This document shows positions 48,184 through 56,724 of a stretch of 64,000 nucleotides of DNA, in pieces. The notes beneath the pieces were generated by a model, which was given only the letters and a program-made list of their open reading frames with translations, had not been told where the DNA came from and did not search any database. The position numbers and the translations under genes were made by a program. The stretch's first letter is position 1, and the number at the start of each line of letters is the position of its first letter. Source of the DNA: Thermoplasmata archaeon (GTDB lineage Archaea > Thermoplasmatota > Thermoplasmata > Methanomassiliicoccales > Methanomethylophilaceae); assembly GCA_015063125.1 (NCBI GenBank), contig SUTB01000002.1, positions 90,720 through 154,719 on the forward strand, read 5' to 3'.

Positions 48184-48245
48184 GGTTCGAACCAGTGACC
48201 ACTCGGTTATGAGCCGAGCGCTCTACCTGACTAAGCTAAGAGCCC
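48172..48245 (-). tRNA. tRNA with CAT anticodon (Met elongator or Ile2)
   Basis: On the minus strand the acceptor GGGCTCT pairs with AGGGCCC, the anticodon arm is CTCGG-CTCATAA-CCGAG, and the T arm contains GGTTCGAACC. CCA is not encoded; a T run follows the discriminator. The CAT anticodon could be elongator Met or lysidine/agmatidine-modified Ile; I cannot tell from sequence. The gene borders the integrated element. Confidence 0.92.
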
Positions 48246-48340
48246 ATCGGACGTCGTTAAACCGATTATACATAATAAATTATCGAACGGGCGCTCTTAG
48301 AGGGGTTTTTCCTAAATACGGGCATCATCTTACGGCACAT

Positions 48341-49528
48341 ATGGAGAAAGGGACCCTGGAAGAGTTGCTGGGTGACAATTATAACAACATCCCCACCAGG
48401 ACGCTAGTGCTGTACATTCTGTTCCTGGCCTTGGCCATAGGCATATCGGCCAACGACCTGTTCTTGGGAAGGATAGACCAGCTGATCCTGTCGGTCCCGA
48501 TATCCGTTATGCTGGCCATAGCGATAATCACCGATCGCAAGGTCGCACACGTGCCCCCTCTCCTGATTCTTATCATGATGATCGCCCTCCTTCTGGTCGT
48601 CATCTCGAGCGCGTTCAAGGACCAGCACTATCTGATAGACATTGCATCGAGCATGCTCACCGGAGTATGCCTCATGCTAATGGGGCAGGTCGTCGTGTAC
48701 ACGATGCTTCATTCCTCCCCGGAGAAGCAGCAGGACAACAAGCTCTTCATCTACTCCGCAGGGTTCAGCATAGGGATGACCGTTCTGCTGATAATGTTCG
48801 TCGCAGAGAGCGTCTACTATCACTTCCAGGAGTATTCGGGATTCGAGCTCTGGAACATGACGATGTACGTCATCTATGCGATCATCGGTGCGGCTATAAC
48901 CGCCGCTCTCAGCGAGCTCGGTCTGGACAGGGTCGTAATCAACAGCGGCATCAACAGGAGCCTCGAGGTGTATTCCGACAGCGTGTACTCCAACGAGCTT
49001 GCGAGGGAGGAGGCGCTGAAGATCATCACCTCGGGAGAATCCGAGAAGCTGGAGTTCAAGTCCACGATCACCACGAACATTCAGACTGGAGAGAACGACA
49101 AGAGGATGGAGAAGGCCGTTCTGAAATCCATAGTCGCGTTCCTTAACACCACCGGAGGCATCCTGATGATAGGCGTCTCCGATGACGGTTCGATCTACGG
49201 CGTGGATGAGAAGGAGTTCGACAGCAGGGACAAGATGAACCTGCATTTCACACACATGATATCGTCGAAGATCGGTGACGAGTTTTTTCCCTACATCTCC
49301 TTCAGGGTGATAGACATGGAGGATGGTAAGGCCATCATCCGCGTAGACTGCTCCAAATGCAAGAAGCCTGTGTTCCTGAAGGACGGTAAGACCGAGGAGT
49401 TCTATGTCCGCTCCGGACCCTCCAGTGTCATGCTGACAGGATCAAATCTCGTGAACTACGTCAACAACAAATCCAAGAAGAGCAGGCAGAGCGTCGTCCG
49501 CGGATTGATCTCCGACCATGAGGAATGA
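48341..49528 (+). CDS. Membrane protein with C-terminal AlbA_2 (Schlafen-like) domain
   Basis: A 395-residue protein. Residues 15-240 hold about six to seven membrane helices. The C-terminal 150 residues are an AlbA_2 domain: GESEKLEFKSTI, a Lys/Arg patch, IVAFLNTTGGILMIGVSDDG and a final EEFYVRSGPSSVML. AlbA_2 is usually soluble and fused to regulators, so the membrane fusion is less common. Start ATG 48341 is chosen because the upstream frame crosses the tRNA gene. Function unknown; membrane-coupled nucleic acid or nucleotide sensing is a guess. Confidence 0.75.
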   Translation: MEKGTLEELLGDNYNNIPTRTLVLYILFLALAIGISANDLFLGRIDQLILSVPISVMLAIAIITDRKVAHVPPLLILIMMIALLLVVISSAFKDQHYLIDIASSMLTGVCLMLMGQVVVYTMLHSSPEKQQDNKLFIYSAGFSIGMTVLLIMFVAESVYYHFQEYSGFELWNMTMYVIYAIIGAAITAALSELGLDRVVINSGINRSLEVYSDSVYSNELAREEALKIITSGESEKLEFKSTITTNIQTGENDKRMEKAVLKSIVAFLNTTGGILMIGVSDDGSIYGVDEKEFDSRDKMNLHFTHMISSKIGDEFFPYISFRVIDMEDGKAIIRVDCSKCKKPVFLKDGKTEEFYVRSGPSSVMLTGSNLVNYVNNKSKKSRQSVVRGLISDHEE

Positions 49529-49593
49529 ATCGATGGGTCCGCCCATATGAATGGGATGAAGAACAGGACAGAAGTCGGTGGTGGAAAAGATAA

Positions 49594-49669
49594 TGGCGCC
49601 GCCGCACGGATTTGAACCGAGGACCTTGTGATTAACAGTCACACGCTCTACCTACTGAGCTACAGCGGC
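49594..49669 (-). tRNA. tRNA-Asn (anticodon GTT)
   Basis: Minus strand: acceptor GCCGCTG pairs with CGGCGGC, anticodon arm TGTGA-CTGTTAA-TCACA with anticodon GTT, T arm GGTTCAAATCC, discriminator G and an encoded CCA. Confidence 0.95.
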
Positions 49670-49731
49670 TTGGTAGTAATGCGTGGAATGATGGACTCAT
49701 ATTAAAAGTATTCGTAGAGCCCATTCAGACG

Positions 49732-50037
49732 TCAGATTTGGGACAGAAGTTCCTCGACTTTTGAGTACAGGCCCTTGACGTATTCAGAGATGTTCTTCAG
49801 GAACTCATCGTACTTCTCGGTGACCATTGCCCCTTCCTGGGTGGCCATTATGATGCCTTCCTTCTCCAGCAGCTTGAGCGAGTACCTCACCTTGTGCTTC
49901 GGTATCCCTGTCATGGCCGAGAGCTTGATCAGTCCGATGGGCTGGTTCAGCTTCACCGTCTTGAGGATCATTATGTGCCTCTCAAGCAACGCAAACTCCT
50001 CTGAAATGGATCCGATCGGTTCCTTCTCCTCAGCCAT
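49732..50037 (-). CDS. Small winged-helix regulator
   Basis: A 101-residue protein starting MAEEKEPIGS. A winged helix spans residues 20-75 (LLERHIMILKTVKLNQPIGL, then GIPKHKVRYSLKLLEKEGII and a short wing), followed by a C-terminal helix, probably for dimerisation (EKYDEFLKNISEYVKGLYSKV). Archaeal small regulators of this shape are common in Thermoplasmata. Target unknown; no operon partner is close. Confidence 0.7.
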   Translation of the reverse strand: MAEEKEPIGSISEEFALLERHIMILKTVKLNQPIGLIKLSAMTGIPKHKVRYSLKLLEKEGIIMATQEGAMVTEKYDEFLKNISEYVKGLYSKVEELLSQI

Positions 50038-50106
50038 ATGAAAACCTAATGTCAATTAGAATGTATAAGAAATTGGGTTTGAAAAGGTCTCAGTAGAGGT
50101 ACGTAC

Positions 50107-50274
50107 TCATCTTCCGTACCAGTTCTGCTTGCCCCACTTGCCGTAGTTGGTCCACCATCCCTGGATGAGTGATCCGCAGCAGTCGAGAGCCTTCTGCTCT
50201 CCCTCAGCACCCTTGTAGACCTTGTAGCAGTTGAGACACTGCCACCTGAGCTCGGGTTCCTTGGTCTGTTTCAT
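50107..50274 (-). CDS. 55-residue zinc-knuckle-like small protein
   Basis: The likely start is MKQTKEPELRWQCLNCYKVY (50274); the frame is open upstream but without protein character. Features are CLNC near residue 15, DCCGSLIQGWW and an aromatic, glycine-rich C-terminus (NYGKWGKQNWYGR). One CxxC plus a CC pair could bind zinc or an Fe-S centre. Composition differs strongly from random sequence. Not recognised. Confidence 0.55.
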   Translation of the reverse strand: MKQTKEPELRWQCLNCYKVYKGAEGEQKALDCCGSLIQGWWTNYGKWGKQNWYGR

Positions 50275-50483
50275 GCACTGATGATTAGGAAGTCGGTTAA
50301 TAAGGATTTGGATGGGAAGGCTGTCCATATTATCCATTAAAGTTGATTTCAGGGACTGAATCGGTCGATAATTCCATCGATACGTCGTTTGACGACCGGT
50401 CTTTTGCTGGACCACGTTAACAGTTGTCTATTTTTGTCCAATAATGGTAAGAAAAACTGGATTATATGCGATTTGGCACACAC

Positions 50484-50493
50484 CTTATTTATA
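50484..50493 (+). promoter_or_regulatory. TATA box setting a leaderless start
   Basis: ttatttataa lies 25 bases before ATG 50518, which places transcription start on that ATG. This decides against the earlier in-frame ATG at 50497. Confidence 0.55.
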
Positions 50494-50517
50494 AACATGA
50501 CTCCATTAACTACGTTT

Positions 50518-51018
50518 ATGAACAGAATAAAGGTCATCAACGAACCGTCCGAGCTGGTTCCCATGCTCAGGTCCGTTGATACACCTATCAAAAGAGAGGT
50601 GTTGAAAGAGGTGACCTTGGAGTGGAGGACTGCCGACGAGATCGAGGAGAAGTTCGGTCGCGAGGGCAGGGATGCTATCATCTTCTTCGAGAAGATGAAG
50701 CTCGTAGAGATGCGCTGGCTCTCTAAGGACGGAGGGTATCCGTCAAAGTCCTATCACACATACTACACCTCATTCAATATCAACGCTCAATGGCCGGTCT
50801 ACGAGATCAGCGATGTCCTCACGGCCGCCATGATGAGCGATGAGGAGTACTCCGACATAGAGTCCAAGATCCTCGCTGAGGTGGGCAAGGACGGGAAGTT
50901 CTCGGGAGATGTCGCCGAGACATTAGGTCTGTCCTCGACAATGCTGAAGAGCCTTGTCCGCAGATCCGTCAAGATGGATTACCGCGGGCACAGGATAGAG
51001 CTCATCAAAGAAGAGTGA
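50518..51018 (+). CDS. ArsR-like winged-helix regulator upstream of trm56
   Basis: A 166-residue protein with an N-terminal winged helix (SVDTPIKREVLKEVTLEWRT, DEIEEKFGREGRDAIIFFEK) and a second helical domain in the C-terminal half (SDIESKILAEVGKDGKFSGD, then a recognition-like LGLSSTMLKSLVRR). Such two-part regulators are common in methanogens of this group. It is one base from trm56 and heads a three-gene operon. Target unknown. Confidence 0.7.
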   Translation: MNRIKVINEPSELVPMLRSVDTPIKREVLKEVTLEWRTADEIEEKFGREGRDAIIFFEKMKLVEMRWLSKDGGYPSKSYHTYYTSFNINAQWPVYEISDVLTAAMMSDEEYSDIESKILAEVGKDGKFSGDVAETLGLSSTMLKSLVRRSVKMDYRGHRIELIKEE

Positions 51019-51019
51019 G

Positions 51020-51535
51020 ATGTCCGACATTTGGATAATGAGAATCGGCCACCGTCCCGAGAGGGACAAGAGGGTGACCACCCATGTCGCATTGTCATCC
51101 AGGGCATTGGGAGCCAAGGGCATATACGTCGACACGTACGACCCGGTGCTGGAGGAGAACATCCGCAGCGTCGTGGACAGGTTCGGAGGGGACTACGCCA
51201 TCAAGACCGGCGTGACCTGGAAAGAGGCCACCAAGGACTTCAAGGGAAAGATAGTCCATCTGACCATGTACGGCCAGCAGGTAGTGGATGCCATCCCCAA
51301 GATCCCCAAGGGCGAGGACATAATGATCATCGTCGGCGCATCCAAGGTGCCTTTCGAGGTCTATGAGCGTGCAGACTTCAACGTCTCTGTCGGCAACCAG
51401 CCCCATTCGGAGATCGCAGCGCTGGCCATATTCCTGGACCGTTACACCGAGGGCAAGGCCCTTTACGAGGACCGCCACGGCAAGATGACAGTGATACCCA
51501 ACGAGAGGGGGAAGACAGTTGTCAATTCCGAGTGA
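51020..51535 (+). CDS. trm56: tRNA (cytidine-56 2'-O)-methyltransferase Trm56
   Basis: A 171-residue SPOUT-fold protein found only in archaea. Motifs: IWIMRIGHRPERDKRVTTHV at the N-terminus, IVHLTMYGQ, MIIVGASKVP, and the knot VSVGNQPHSEIAALAIFLDR. It methylates C56 in the T loop of tRNAs. Start ATG 51020 follows the upstream stop by one base. The 3' end overlaps the next gene by 17 bases. Presence of this gene is strong evidence for an archaeon. Confidence 0.9.
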   Translation: MSDIWIMRIGHRPERDKRVTTHVALSSRALGAKGIYVDTYDPVLEENIRSVVDRFGGDYAIKTGVTWKEATKDFKGKIVHLTMYGQQVVDAIPKIPKGEDIMIIVGASKVPFEVYERADFNVSVGNQPHSEIAALAIFLDRYTEGKALYEDRHGKMTVIPNERGKTVVNSE

Positions 51536-52097
51536 CCGCGAGTGCATCGAGTTCCTCATTGACAGCGGTTGTAAGAAGAGGGTCATAATCCACTGCTGCA
51601 CAGTGAGGGCAGTTGCGGACGAGATCTCAAGCAGGATAACCTCGGCCAACAAGGACCTGGTAACAGCCGGAGCGCTCCTTCACGACATAGGCCGCGCCAA
51701 GGATCACACGATATTCCATGCCTACATAGGATCCCAGATGGTGGAGGAATACGGTCTCCCGAAGGAGCTGGTGGACATCGTCCGCAAGCACACCGGAGCT
51801 GGTCTGGACGACGAGGATGTGGAGGAGATGGGCCTTCCGCCAGGGGATTACATGCCCAGGACGATCGAGGAGAAGATCGTCGCCCATGCTGATAATCTGG
51901 TGAGCGACAACAGGGTGGTTAACCACAACCATTCGGTGTCCAAGCTGATCAACAAGGGGGCGTTCCGCGGAGCGGACAGGATAGAGTTCCTGCACATGGA
52001 GCTCTCCGACCTGTACGGCCAGGACCTCGACGTCATGCCGAAGAAGATCGGTGAGTATCCCAAGCTGAAGACGGTTGACGAGTTCGTGCTGGAGTGA
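51519..52097 (+). CDS. HD-domain phosphohydrolase (TIGR00295-like)
   Basis: A 192-residue HD protein. The first metal His is in VIIHCCTVRAVADEI, the HD pair in GALLHDIGRAKDH, and further ligands in FHAYIGSQM and IVAHADNLV. Start is a TTG at 51519 within trm56, the only start giving the family N-terminus. It belongs to a conserved archaeal family of unknown substrate, probably a nucleotide or phosphate ester. Coupling to trm56 may hint at a tRNA-end or nucleotide role. Confidence 0.8.
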   Translation: MSIPSDRECIEFLIDSGCKKRVIIHCCTVRAVADEISSRITSANKDLVTAGALLHDIGRAKDHTIFHAYIGSQMVEEYGLPKELVDIVRKHTGAGLDDEDVEEMGLPPGDYMPRTIEEKIVAHADNLVSDNRVVNHNHSVSKLINKGAFRGADRIEFLHMELSDLYGQDLDVMPKKIGEYPKLKTVDEFVLE

Positions 52098-52202
52098 ACG
52101 TTACGAAATGCATCCCGGCAGCGTCAGCTATGGACGGCTTCACCGATGGGACTGAGTGGTGCTTTTTATTAGTAGAAGGTATCTCGCATCCAGTGATAAA
52201 AA

Positions 52203-52514
52203 ATGGTGACCGAACTCAACGAGACCAACTTCGACAAATTCGTGGATGACAACAAGCTCGCTATCATCGACTGCTGGGCACCCTGGTGCGGACCCTGCAG
52301 GAGGATGGGGCCCATCATCGAGGAGCTCGCAGAAGAGCTCAACGGAAAGGTCGGAGTCGCAAAGCTCAACACCGATGAAAACCAGGGAATCGCTGTGAGG
52401 TTCCAGATCAATGCCATCCCCACTCTTCTCATCTTCAAGGACAAGGTCCTCGTCCAGGAGCTCGTAGGACTCAGGCCCAAAGAGGCGATCCTCGAGGTCG
52501 TCAACGGACTCTGA
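52203..52514 (+). CDS. trxA: Thioredoxin
   Basis: A 103-residue thioredoxin of standard length. The redox site is WCGPC (Cys29, Cys32), with the buried Asp in IIDCW, the cis-Pro in INAIPTLLIF and the C-terminal helix. It is 2 bases from a thioredoxin-reductase-like gene, so the two form a dedicated pair. A TATA-like gctttttatt lies about 35-45 bases upstream. Confidence 0.95.
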   Translation: MVTELNETNFDKFVDDNKLAIIDCWAPWCGPCRRMGPIIEELAEELNGKVGVAKLNTDENQGIAVRFQINAIPTLLIFKDKVLVQELVGLRPKEAILEVVNGL

Positions 52515-52516
52515 AC

Positions 52517-53407
52517 ATGGAGACTGACGTTCTGATAATAGGATGCGGGCCTGCCGGACTGCAGGCCGCCATCCATTCTTCACGCAAGAAGGCCAGCACA
52601 CTGGTCGTGGGTAAGGTAATCAACAGTTCCGTCCACGGAACTGAGATCGAGAACTACCTGGGTGCATCCAGCGACGGTGACACGATCCTGTCGGAGGGAG
52701 TGGGCCAGGCGCGTTCGTTCGGTGCCGAGTTCCTCGATCAGAACATCGTGACGTCGGGTAAGGACGGGGATTCCTTCGTCTTCACGACCGACGACGGTAC
52801 CGAGATAAGGTCCAAGGCGGTCATCATCGCCACAGGCATCTCCAGGAAGAAGCTGGGCGTACCTGGAGAGAAGGAGCTTTTCGGCAAGGGCGTTAGCTAC
52901 TGTGCCGTCTGCGACTGCAATTTCTACAAGGGTCGCAGGGTCGTCCTGGTAGGCAACGAATCCGAGGCCGCGGTATCCGCAAAGCTCATGACATCCTATG
53001 CCTCGGAGACCTGCTGGGTGGCATGGGACCTGACGGCCAACGACGCTGTCGTTACGGCAGCATTAGATGCGGGCGTCAGGATGTACACCTCCAGACCGAA
53101 ATCCATAGACGGGAACGGCAAAGTGGAATCCATAACCCTCCAGGACGGGACGGTCATCCCCACTGACGGAGTCTTTATCGAGCTCGGGGCCAAATCCGCT
53201 GCCGACATAGCGATGGACCTCGACGTCATGCCGGAGATGGACGATTCCATAAAGGTCGATGCAGAGTGCAGAACATCCGTTCCCGGGGTCTTCGCCTGCG
53301 GGGACATAACCGGTAAGCCGTGGCAGGTGGCGAAGGCTGTCGGCCAGGGTTGCGTGGCCGGCCTCAACGCGGCCGATTTCGCCAAAGGTAATTCAAATGA
53401 CGGTTGA
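52517..53407 (+). CDS. trxB: Thioredoxin reductase-like flavoprotein with atypical NADPH site
   Basis: A 296-residue protein with FAD motif IIGCGPAGLQAA and the redox pair CAVC (Cys129, Cys132) plus Cys134. The C-terminal FACGDITGKPWQVAKAVGQG is typical. However, the second Rossmann loop reads LVGNESEAA instead of GxGxxA, and the HRR-type NADPH phosphate contacts are absent. This suggests another electron donor. Deazaflavin (F420H2)-dependent thioredoxin reductase is known in methanogens; ferredoxin is another option. Its 3' end overlaps the next gene by 11 bases. Confidence 0.85.
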   Translation: METDVLIIGCGPAGLQAAIHSSRKKASTLVVGKVINSSVHGTEIENYLGASSDGDTILSEGVGQARSFGAEFLDQNIVTSGKDGDSFVFTTDDGTEIRSKAVIIATGISRKKLGVPGEKELFGKGVSYCAVCDCNFYKGRRVVLVGNESEAAVSAKLMTSYASETCWVAWDLTANDAVVTAALDAGVRMYTSRPKSIDGNGKVESITLQDGTVIPTDGVFIELGAKSAADIAMDLDVMPEMDDSIKVDAECRTSVPGVFACGDITGKPWQVAKAVGQGCVAGLNAADFAKGNSNDG

Positions 53408-53909
53408 CGACCTGGTCACAGGAATGCTCAGGGAGGAGGGTGGATTCCAGATCGCCCTCAGGAACATCCTGGAGGACGAGATGCACATGTCCCTAAACGA
53501 GTTCTGCCAGGCATCCGGAGTATCACAGAGCACCCTCTACAAGGTCATGGAGGGGGAGAGGGAGCCCAATCTGCGCACGGTGCGTCAGGTCATCAAGGCT
53601 CTCAAGATGCTCAACAAGACCGATGATTCACGTTTTATCGCCATCATAGCCGCATCCACTGCTTTGGAGAACGTTCCGAGCAGCCTGATCATAGGCGGCC
53701 ATCGTATCAATGTCCACCAGTACCCCGTGGCGACCCTCGAGGATGCCATAATCGCAGCCGTCCGTGCAGAGAGGGACGGTGCTTTGGGTCTCGTGTGCGC
53801 ACCTATCGTCGCCCCTACGGTGGAGAAGATCCTATCCATACCCGTTTCCCGTGTGATACCCACCTCTAGTGTGCAGGTGGCCATCGAGAGGCTGACCGAG
53901 AACCTTTGA
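53397..53909 (+). CDS. COG1709-type XRE transcriptional regulator
   Basis: A 170-residue archaeal regulator. Helix-turn-helix: MSLNEFCQASGVSQSTLYKVMEG, followed by a ligand-like C-terminal domain (VATLEDAIIAAVRAERDGA, GLVCAPIVAPTVEKIL). The start overlaps the trxB stop, so it is co-transcribed with trxA-trxB and may control them. It resembles the COG1709 family. A short stem CACTG-CAGTG at 53927-53943 followed by a T run lies just downstream and probably ends the operon. Confidence 0.8.
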   Translation: MTVDDLVTGMLREEGGFQIALRNILEDEMHMSLNEFCQASGVSQSTLYKVMEGEREPNLRTVRQVIKALKMLNKTDDSRFIAIIAASTALENVPSSLIIGGHRINVHQYPVATLEDAIIAAVRAERDGALGLVCAPIVAPTVEKILSIPVSRVIPTSSVQVAIERLTENL

Positions 53910-53926
53910 AAATAACACGGCTTAAG

Positions 53927-53949
53927 CACTGTGTTTAACAGTGTTTTTC
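53927..53949 (+). terminator. Short hairpin with T run after the trx operon
   Basis: CACTG and CAGTG form a 5-bp stem with a 7-base loop, followed by five T residues. A weak but well-placed terminator. Confidence 0.45.
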
Positions 53950-54050
53950 TTACGATTTTTATCATCGAATTTAAGGTCTTTGGCATCGCTAATTAACGTC
54001 CTACCTTAACCTTTAAAATCATCAACCGCTATAGTGGAGGCTGGTATCAG

Positions 54051-54500
54051 ATGTTTGAGCTTCAGGTGGTTAGCAACACACCCATGAGCGGGGTTACCGA
54101 CGTCAATGTCGTCGCGGAGACTTTCCTCGTTCAGATAGGCTATCTGCCCAAGGGCTACGATCCCAAGACCGGGGCCGTGACCATACGCGAGAGCGTTCCG
54201 TACCGTCTTTTCATGGATTATCTGATGGCCTTCCCGTCCAAACCCTGGACAGTAGAGGAATTGGCGGTTCTTCTCGATACCACGAAGCCGACCATCTACA
54301 GGCACATCAACAAGCTGAAGTCGATGGACCTGCTGGAGGCCATGGATGTGGAATACAACGACCAGATTCGCAAGGGCTACCGCATAAGGTTCGGGGACAT
54401 CGTCAAGGCATGGAGCTTCACCGAGGCCAATGTCACCATGGCCATGGAGAACTACCGCAAGACAGTGATTCACTTCCAGGAACTCATGGCCCAGAAGTGA
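54051..54500 (+). CDS. Winged-helix regulator upstream of elp3
   Basis: A 149-residue protein with an unusual N-terminal 45 residues (ELQVVSNTPMSGVTDVNVV) ahead of a winged helix (PYRLFMDYLMAFPSKPWTVE, then LDTTKPTIYRHINKLKSMDLL). A TATA-like cctttaaaatc lies about 35-45 bases upstream. It begins a three-gene operon with a small protein and Elp3. Target unknown. Confidence 0.65.
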   Translation: MFELQVVSNTPMSGVTDVNVVAETFLVQIGYLPKGYDPKTGAVTIRESVPYRLFMDYLMAFPSKPWTVEELAVLLDTTKPTIYRHINKLKSMDLLEAMDVEYNDQIRKGYRIRFGDIVKAWSFTEANVTMAMENYRKTVIHFQELMAQK

Positions 54501-54505
54501 TTCGC

Positions 54506-54751
54506 ATGGATGGGGAGTTCTCGGTTTCTGTTGGGTCCAAGTATCGCGTCAACTACGGTGACGAGGAGCTCACCGTCGGAGTTTTCAAAGGTTATTCCGC
54601 AATAGGATCCGAGACGGCGATGGTCTTCCAGCTCGACGACGGCGTCATCAGATTCATCAACCTCGCCCAGATCATCTATCTAGACCTTCTCGAGGCCGCT
54701 CCCAAGAAGCCCTCCAAGAAGAAGGAAACCGGCAGCGTGTACTATGGATGA
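54506..54751 (+). CDS. Small beta-rich protein coupled to elp3
   Basis: An 81-residue protein starting MDGEFSVSVGSKYRV. It alternates beta strands (YRVNYGDEELTVGVFKGYSA, TAMVFQLDDGVIRFINLAQI) in a way that recalls a small Sm-like or KOW barrel, with a Lys/Pro-rich tail. It overlaps the elp3 start by 8 bases, and a GTG at 54497 is an alternative start overlapping the upstream stop. Function unknown; RNA binding is a guess from the shape and partner. Confidence 0.6.
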   Translation: MDGEFSVSVGSKYRVNYGDEELTVGVFKGYSAIGSETAMVFQLDDGVIRFINLAQIIYLDLLEAAPKKPSKKKETGSVYYG

Positions 54752-56285
54752 GCGCATCGTCTCTTTGTCCGAGGAGATCATCGCAGCGGTGAAGAGCCAG
54801 ACTGTCAAGGATCGTGACGAGCTTCAGAACTTCAAACTCAAACTCTGCAAGAAGTACGGCCTTGAACAGGTCCCTATGAACTCCGAGATATTGGCGAACG
54901 TCCTACCGGAAGACCGCAAGCTTCTCACACCCTATCTGATCAAGAAACCGATGCGCACCATGAGCGGAGTGGCCGTGGTCGCTGTCATGTCCTCACCGTT
55001 CGACTGTCCTCACGGGAAGTGTGCGTACTGTCCCGGAGGGGTAGCGAACAATTCCCCCCAGTCGTATACAGGTAAGGAACCTGCAGCAAGGCGTGCTGGA
55101 AGGAACGATTTCGATCCGTACAGACAGGTCATGGACCGGATAACGCAGCTGACTGAGATCGGCCACCAGACCGACAAGATAGATCTCATCATAATGGGAG
55201 GGACGTTTACCTGCAGGGATCCTGAATACCAGGAATGGTTCGTGAGGAGATGCTTCGATGCCATGAACGGCGTGGATTCACTCACTCTCGGCGAGGCTCA
55301 GGCTCTAAATGAGCTCTCAGAGCACAGATGCGTCGGATTGACAGTGGAGACCCGTCCAGATGTCTTCGATGATGCCCAGATAGGGCGCTCCATGAGACTC
55401 GGGGCAACAAGGGTGGAACTAGGAGTGCAGATCCTGGACGATGATATCTTGGACCATGTCGACCGTGGCCACCGCACCGACGTAGTCCGCGACTGCACCA
55501 AGAGGTGCAAGGACCACGGACTGAAGGTATGCTACCATCTCATGCCTGGACTTCCGGGCTCATCGCCGGAGCACGATCTGGAGTGCTTCCGTAAGGTATT
55601 CGATTCGTCGGACTACCGTCCGGACATGCTGAAGTTCTATCCGACACTTGTCGTCGAGGGGACCAAGGTGCTGGATTGGTGGAAGGAAGGCTCGTACAAG
55701 CCATTGGACACCGAAGAGGCCGTCGATCTCCTGTGCAGGATGAAGGAGACCGTACCGGAGTACGTCAGGATTCAGCGCATCCAGAGGGACATCCCCGTTC
55801 CTCAGATCACCGCAGGGATCATGAAGAGCAACATCCGCCAGCTGGTGGCCGAGGAGATGGAGAGGCGCGGAAGACCGTGCAGGTGCATACGCTGCAGGGA
55901 GGTAGGGCACAGGGGAATCACCCTCGACGATCCTGACAAAGTGCAGCTCAAGATCACAGAGTATGACGCCAGCGGAGGAAAGGAGTACTTCGTCGCCATG
56001 GAATACGAGGATTCCATAGTTGGTTATGTAAGGGTCAGGATAGATTCGAATCCTGTGGCCACGATCAGGGAGCTGAAGGTATTCGGAAAGATCGTATCCA
56101 TAGGCGAGGACGGAGAGGACTGGCAGCACAGAGGATACGGCAAATCCCTCGTACGTGAGGCCGAGCGCATCGCCAAAGACAATGGGAAATCGGGGATACG
56201 TGTGACCAGCGGTGTGGGAGTCAGGCAGTATTATGCATCGCTGGGGTTCGCCAAGGAATTGCCGTATATGCAGAAGGGCCTCTGA
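54744..56285 (+). CDS. elp3: Elp3 tRNA uridine-34 modification enzyme (radical SAM + GNAT)
   Basis: A 513-residue archaeal Elp3. The radical-SAM motif is CPHGKCAYCPGG (C-x4-C-x2-C), followed by EPAARRAGRNDFDPY and CYHLMPGLPGS. The CRCIRCREVGHRG zinc motif sits before a C-terminal acetyltransferase domain (GYGKSLVREAERIAKDNG acetyl-CoA loop). It installs cm5U-type groups on wobble uridine and acts alone in archaea without the other Elongator subunits. It overlaps the small beta-rich gene. Confidence 0.92.
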   Translation: MDERIVSLSEEIIAAVKSQTVKDRDELQNFKLKLCKKYGLEQVPMNSEILANVLPEDRKLLTPYLIKKPMRTMSGVAVVAVMSSPFDCPHGKCAYCPGGVANNSPQSYTGKEPAARRAGRNDFDPYRQVMDRITQLTEIGHQTDKIDLIIMGGTFTCRDPEYQEWFVRRCFDAMNGVDSLTLGEAQALNELSEHRCVGLTVETRPDVFDDAQIGRSMRLGATRVELGVQILDDDILDHVDRGHRTDVVRDCTKRCKDHGLKVCYHLMPGLPGSSPEHDLECFRKVFDSSDYRPDMLKFYPTLVVEGTKVLDWWKEGSYKPLDTEEAVDLLCRMKETVPEYVRIQRIQRDIPVPQITAGIMKSNIRQLVAEEMERRGRPCRCIRCREVGHRGITLDDPDKVQLKITEYDASGGKEYFVAMEYEDSIVGYVRVRIDSNPVATIRELKVFGKIVSIGEDGEDWQHRGYGKSLVREAERIAKDNGKSGIRVTSGVGVRQYYASLGFAKELPYMQKGL

Positions 56286-56303
56286 TGATTTTGCGGTGAG
56301 TTC

Positions 56304-56594
56304 ATCTCTCAGAGTTTTTTTTTCATTCACCTTTTCATAAACTTTTGATCTCATCGGTTCTTCTAAACCCATTATACCAAGAGCCTCGTCGATCGTGATG
56401 TCTAAAGAATCCATTAGATTCAAGGTCACTTTGGAGATTTCTTCTATAATAGTTTCTGAAGCTTTCTCCATAGCCTTCTCCATAACCTTCTCCATTGCAA
56501 TTTTCTCAGCAACAGGGATAGCCTTCTCCAGTGCTCTGTTGTAAGCTTCGCGATTGCGATAGTTCTCCAATTCCTCATCCAGGGTAAGTGTCAT
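56304..56594 (-). pseudogene. Remnant of an Rpn/PD-(D/E)XK-type transposase C-terminus
   Basis: The first 97 residues of a minus-strand frame look like the C-terminus of Rpn-family recombination-promoting nucleases: Glu/Lys heptad-like repeats (EKVMEKAMEKASE) then LMDSLDITIDEALGIMGL. The nuclease domain is absent and the frame runs on without a stop into antisense of elp3, so this is a decayed fragment. The rest of 56286-56724 is AT-rich and empty. Confidence 0.5.
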
Positions 56595-56724
56595 GTGTTC
56601 GCCTCCAGATCCCTGGATAAAAAATCATTGGTTTGGATATTATAATTGATCGCCAGCTCGTCACTACTCGTTCTCAGACAATTCGTTTGGAGAACACGGT
56701 GTTTATAGCATTTTAATAATCAAA

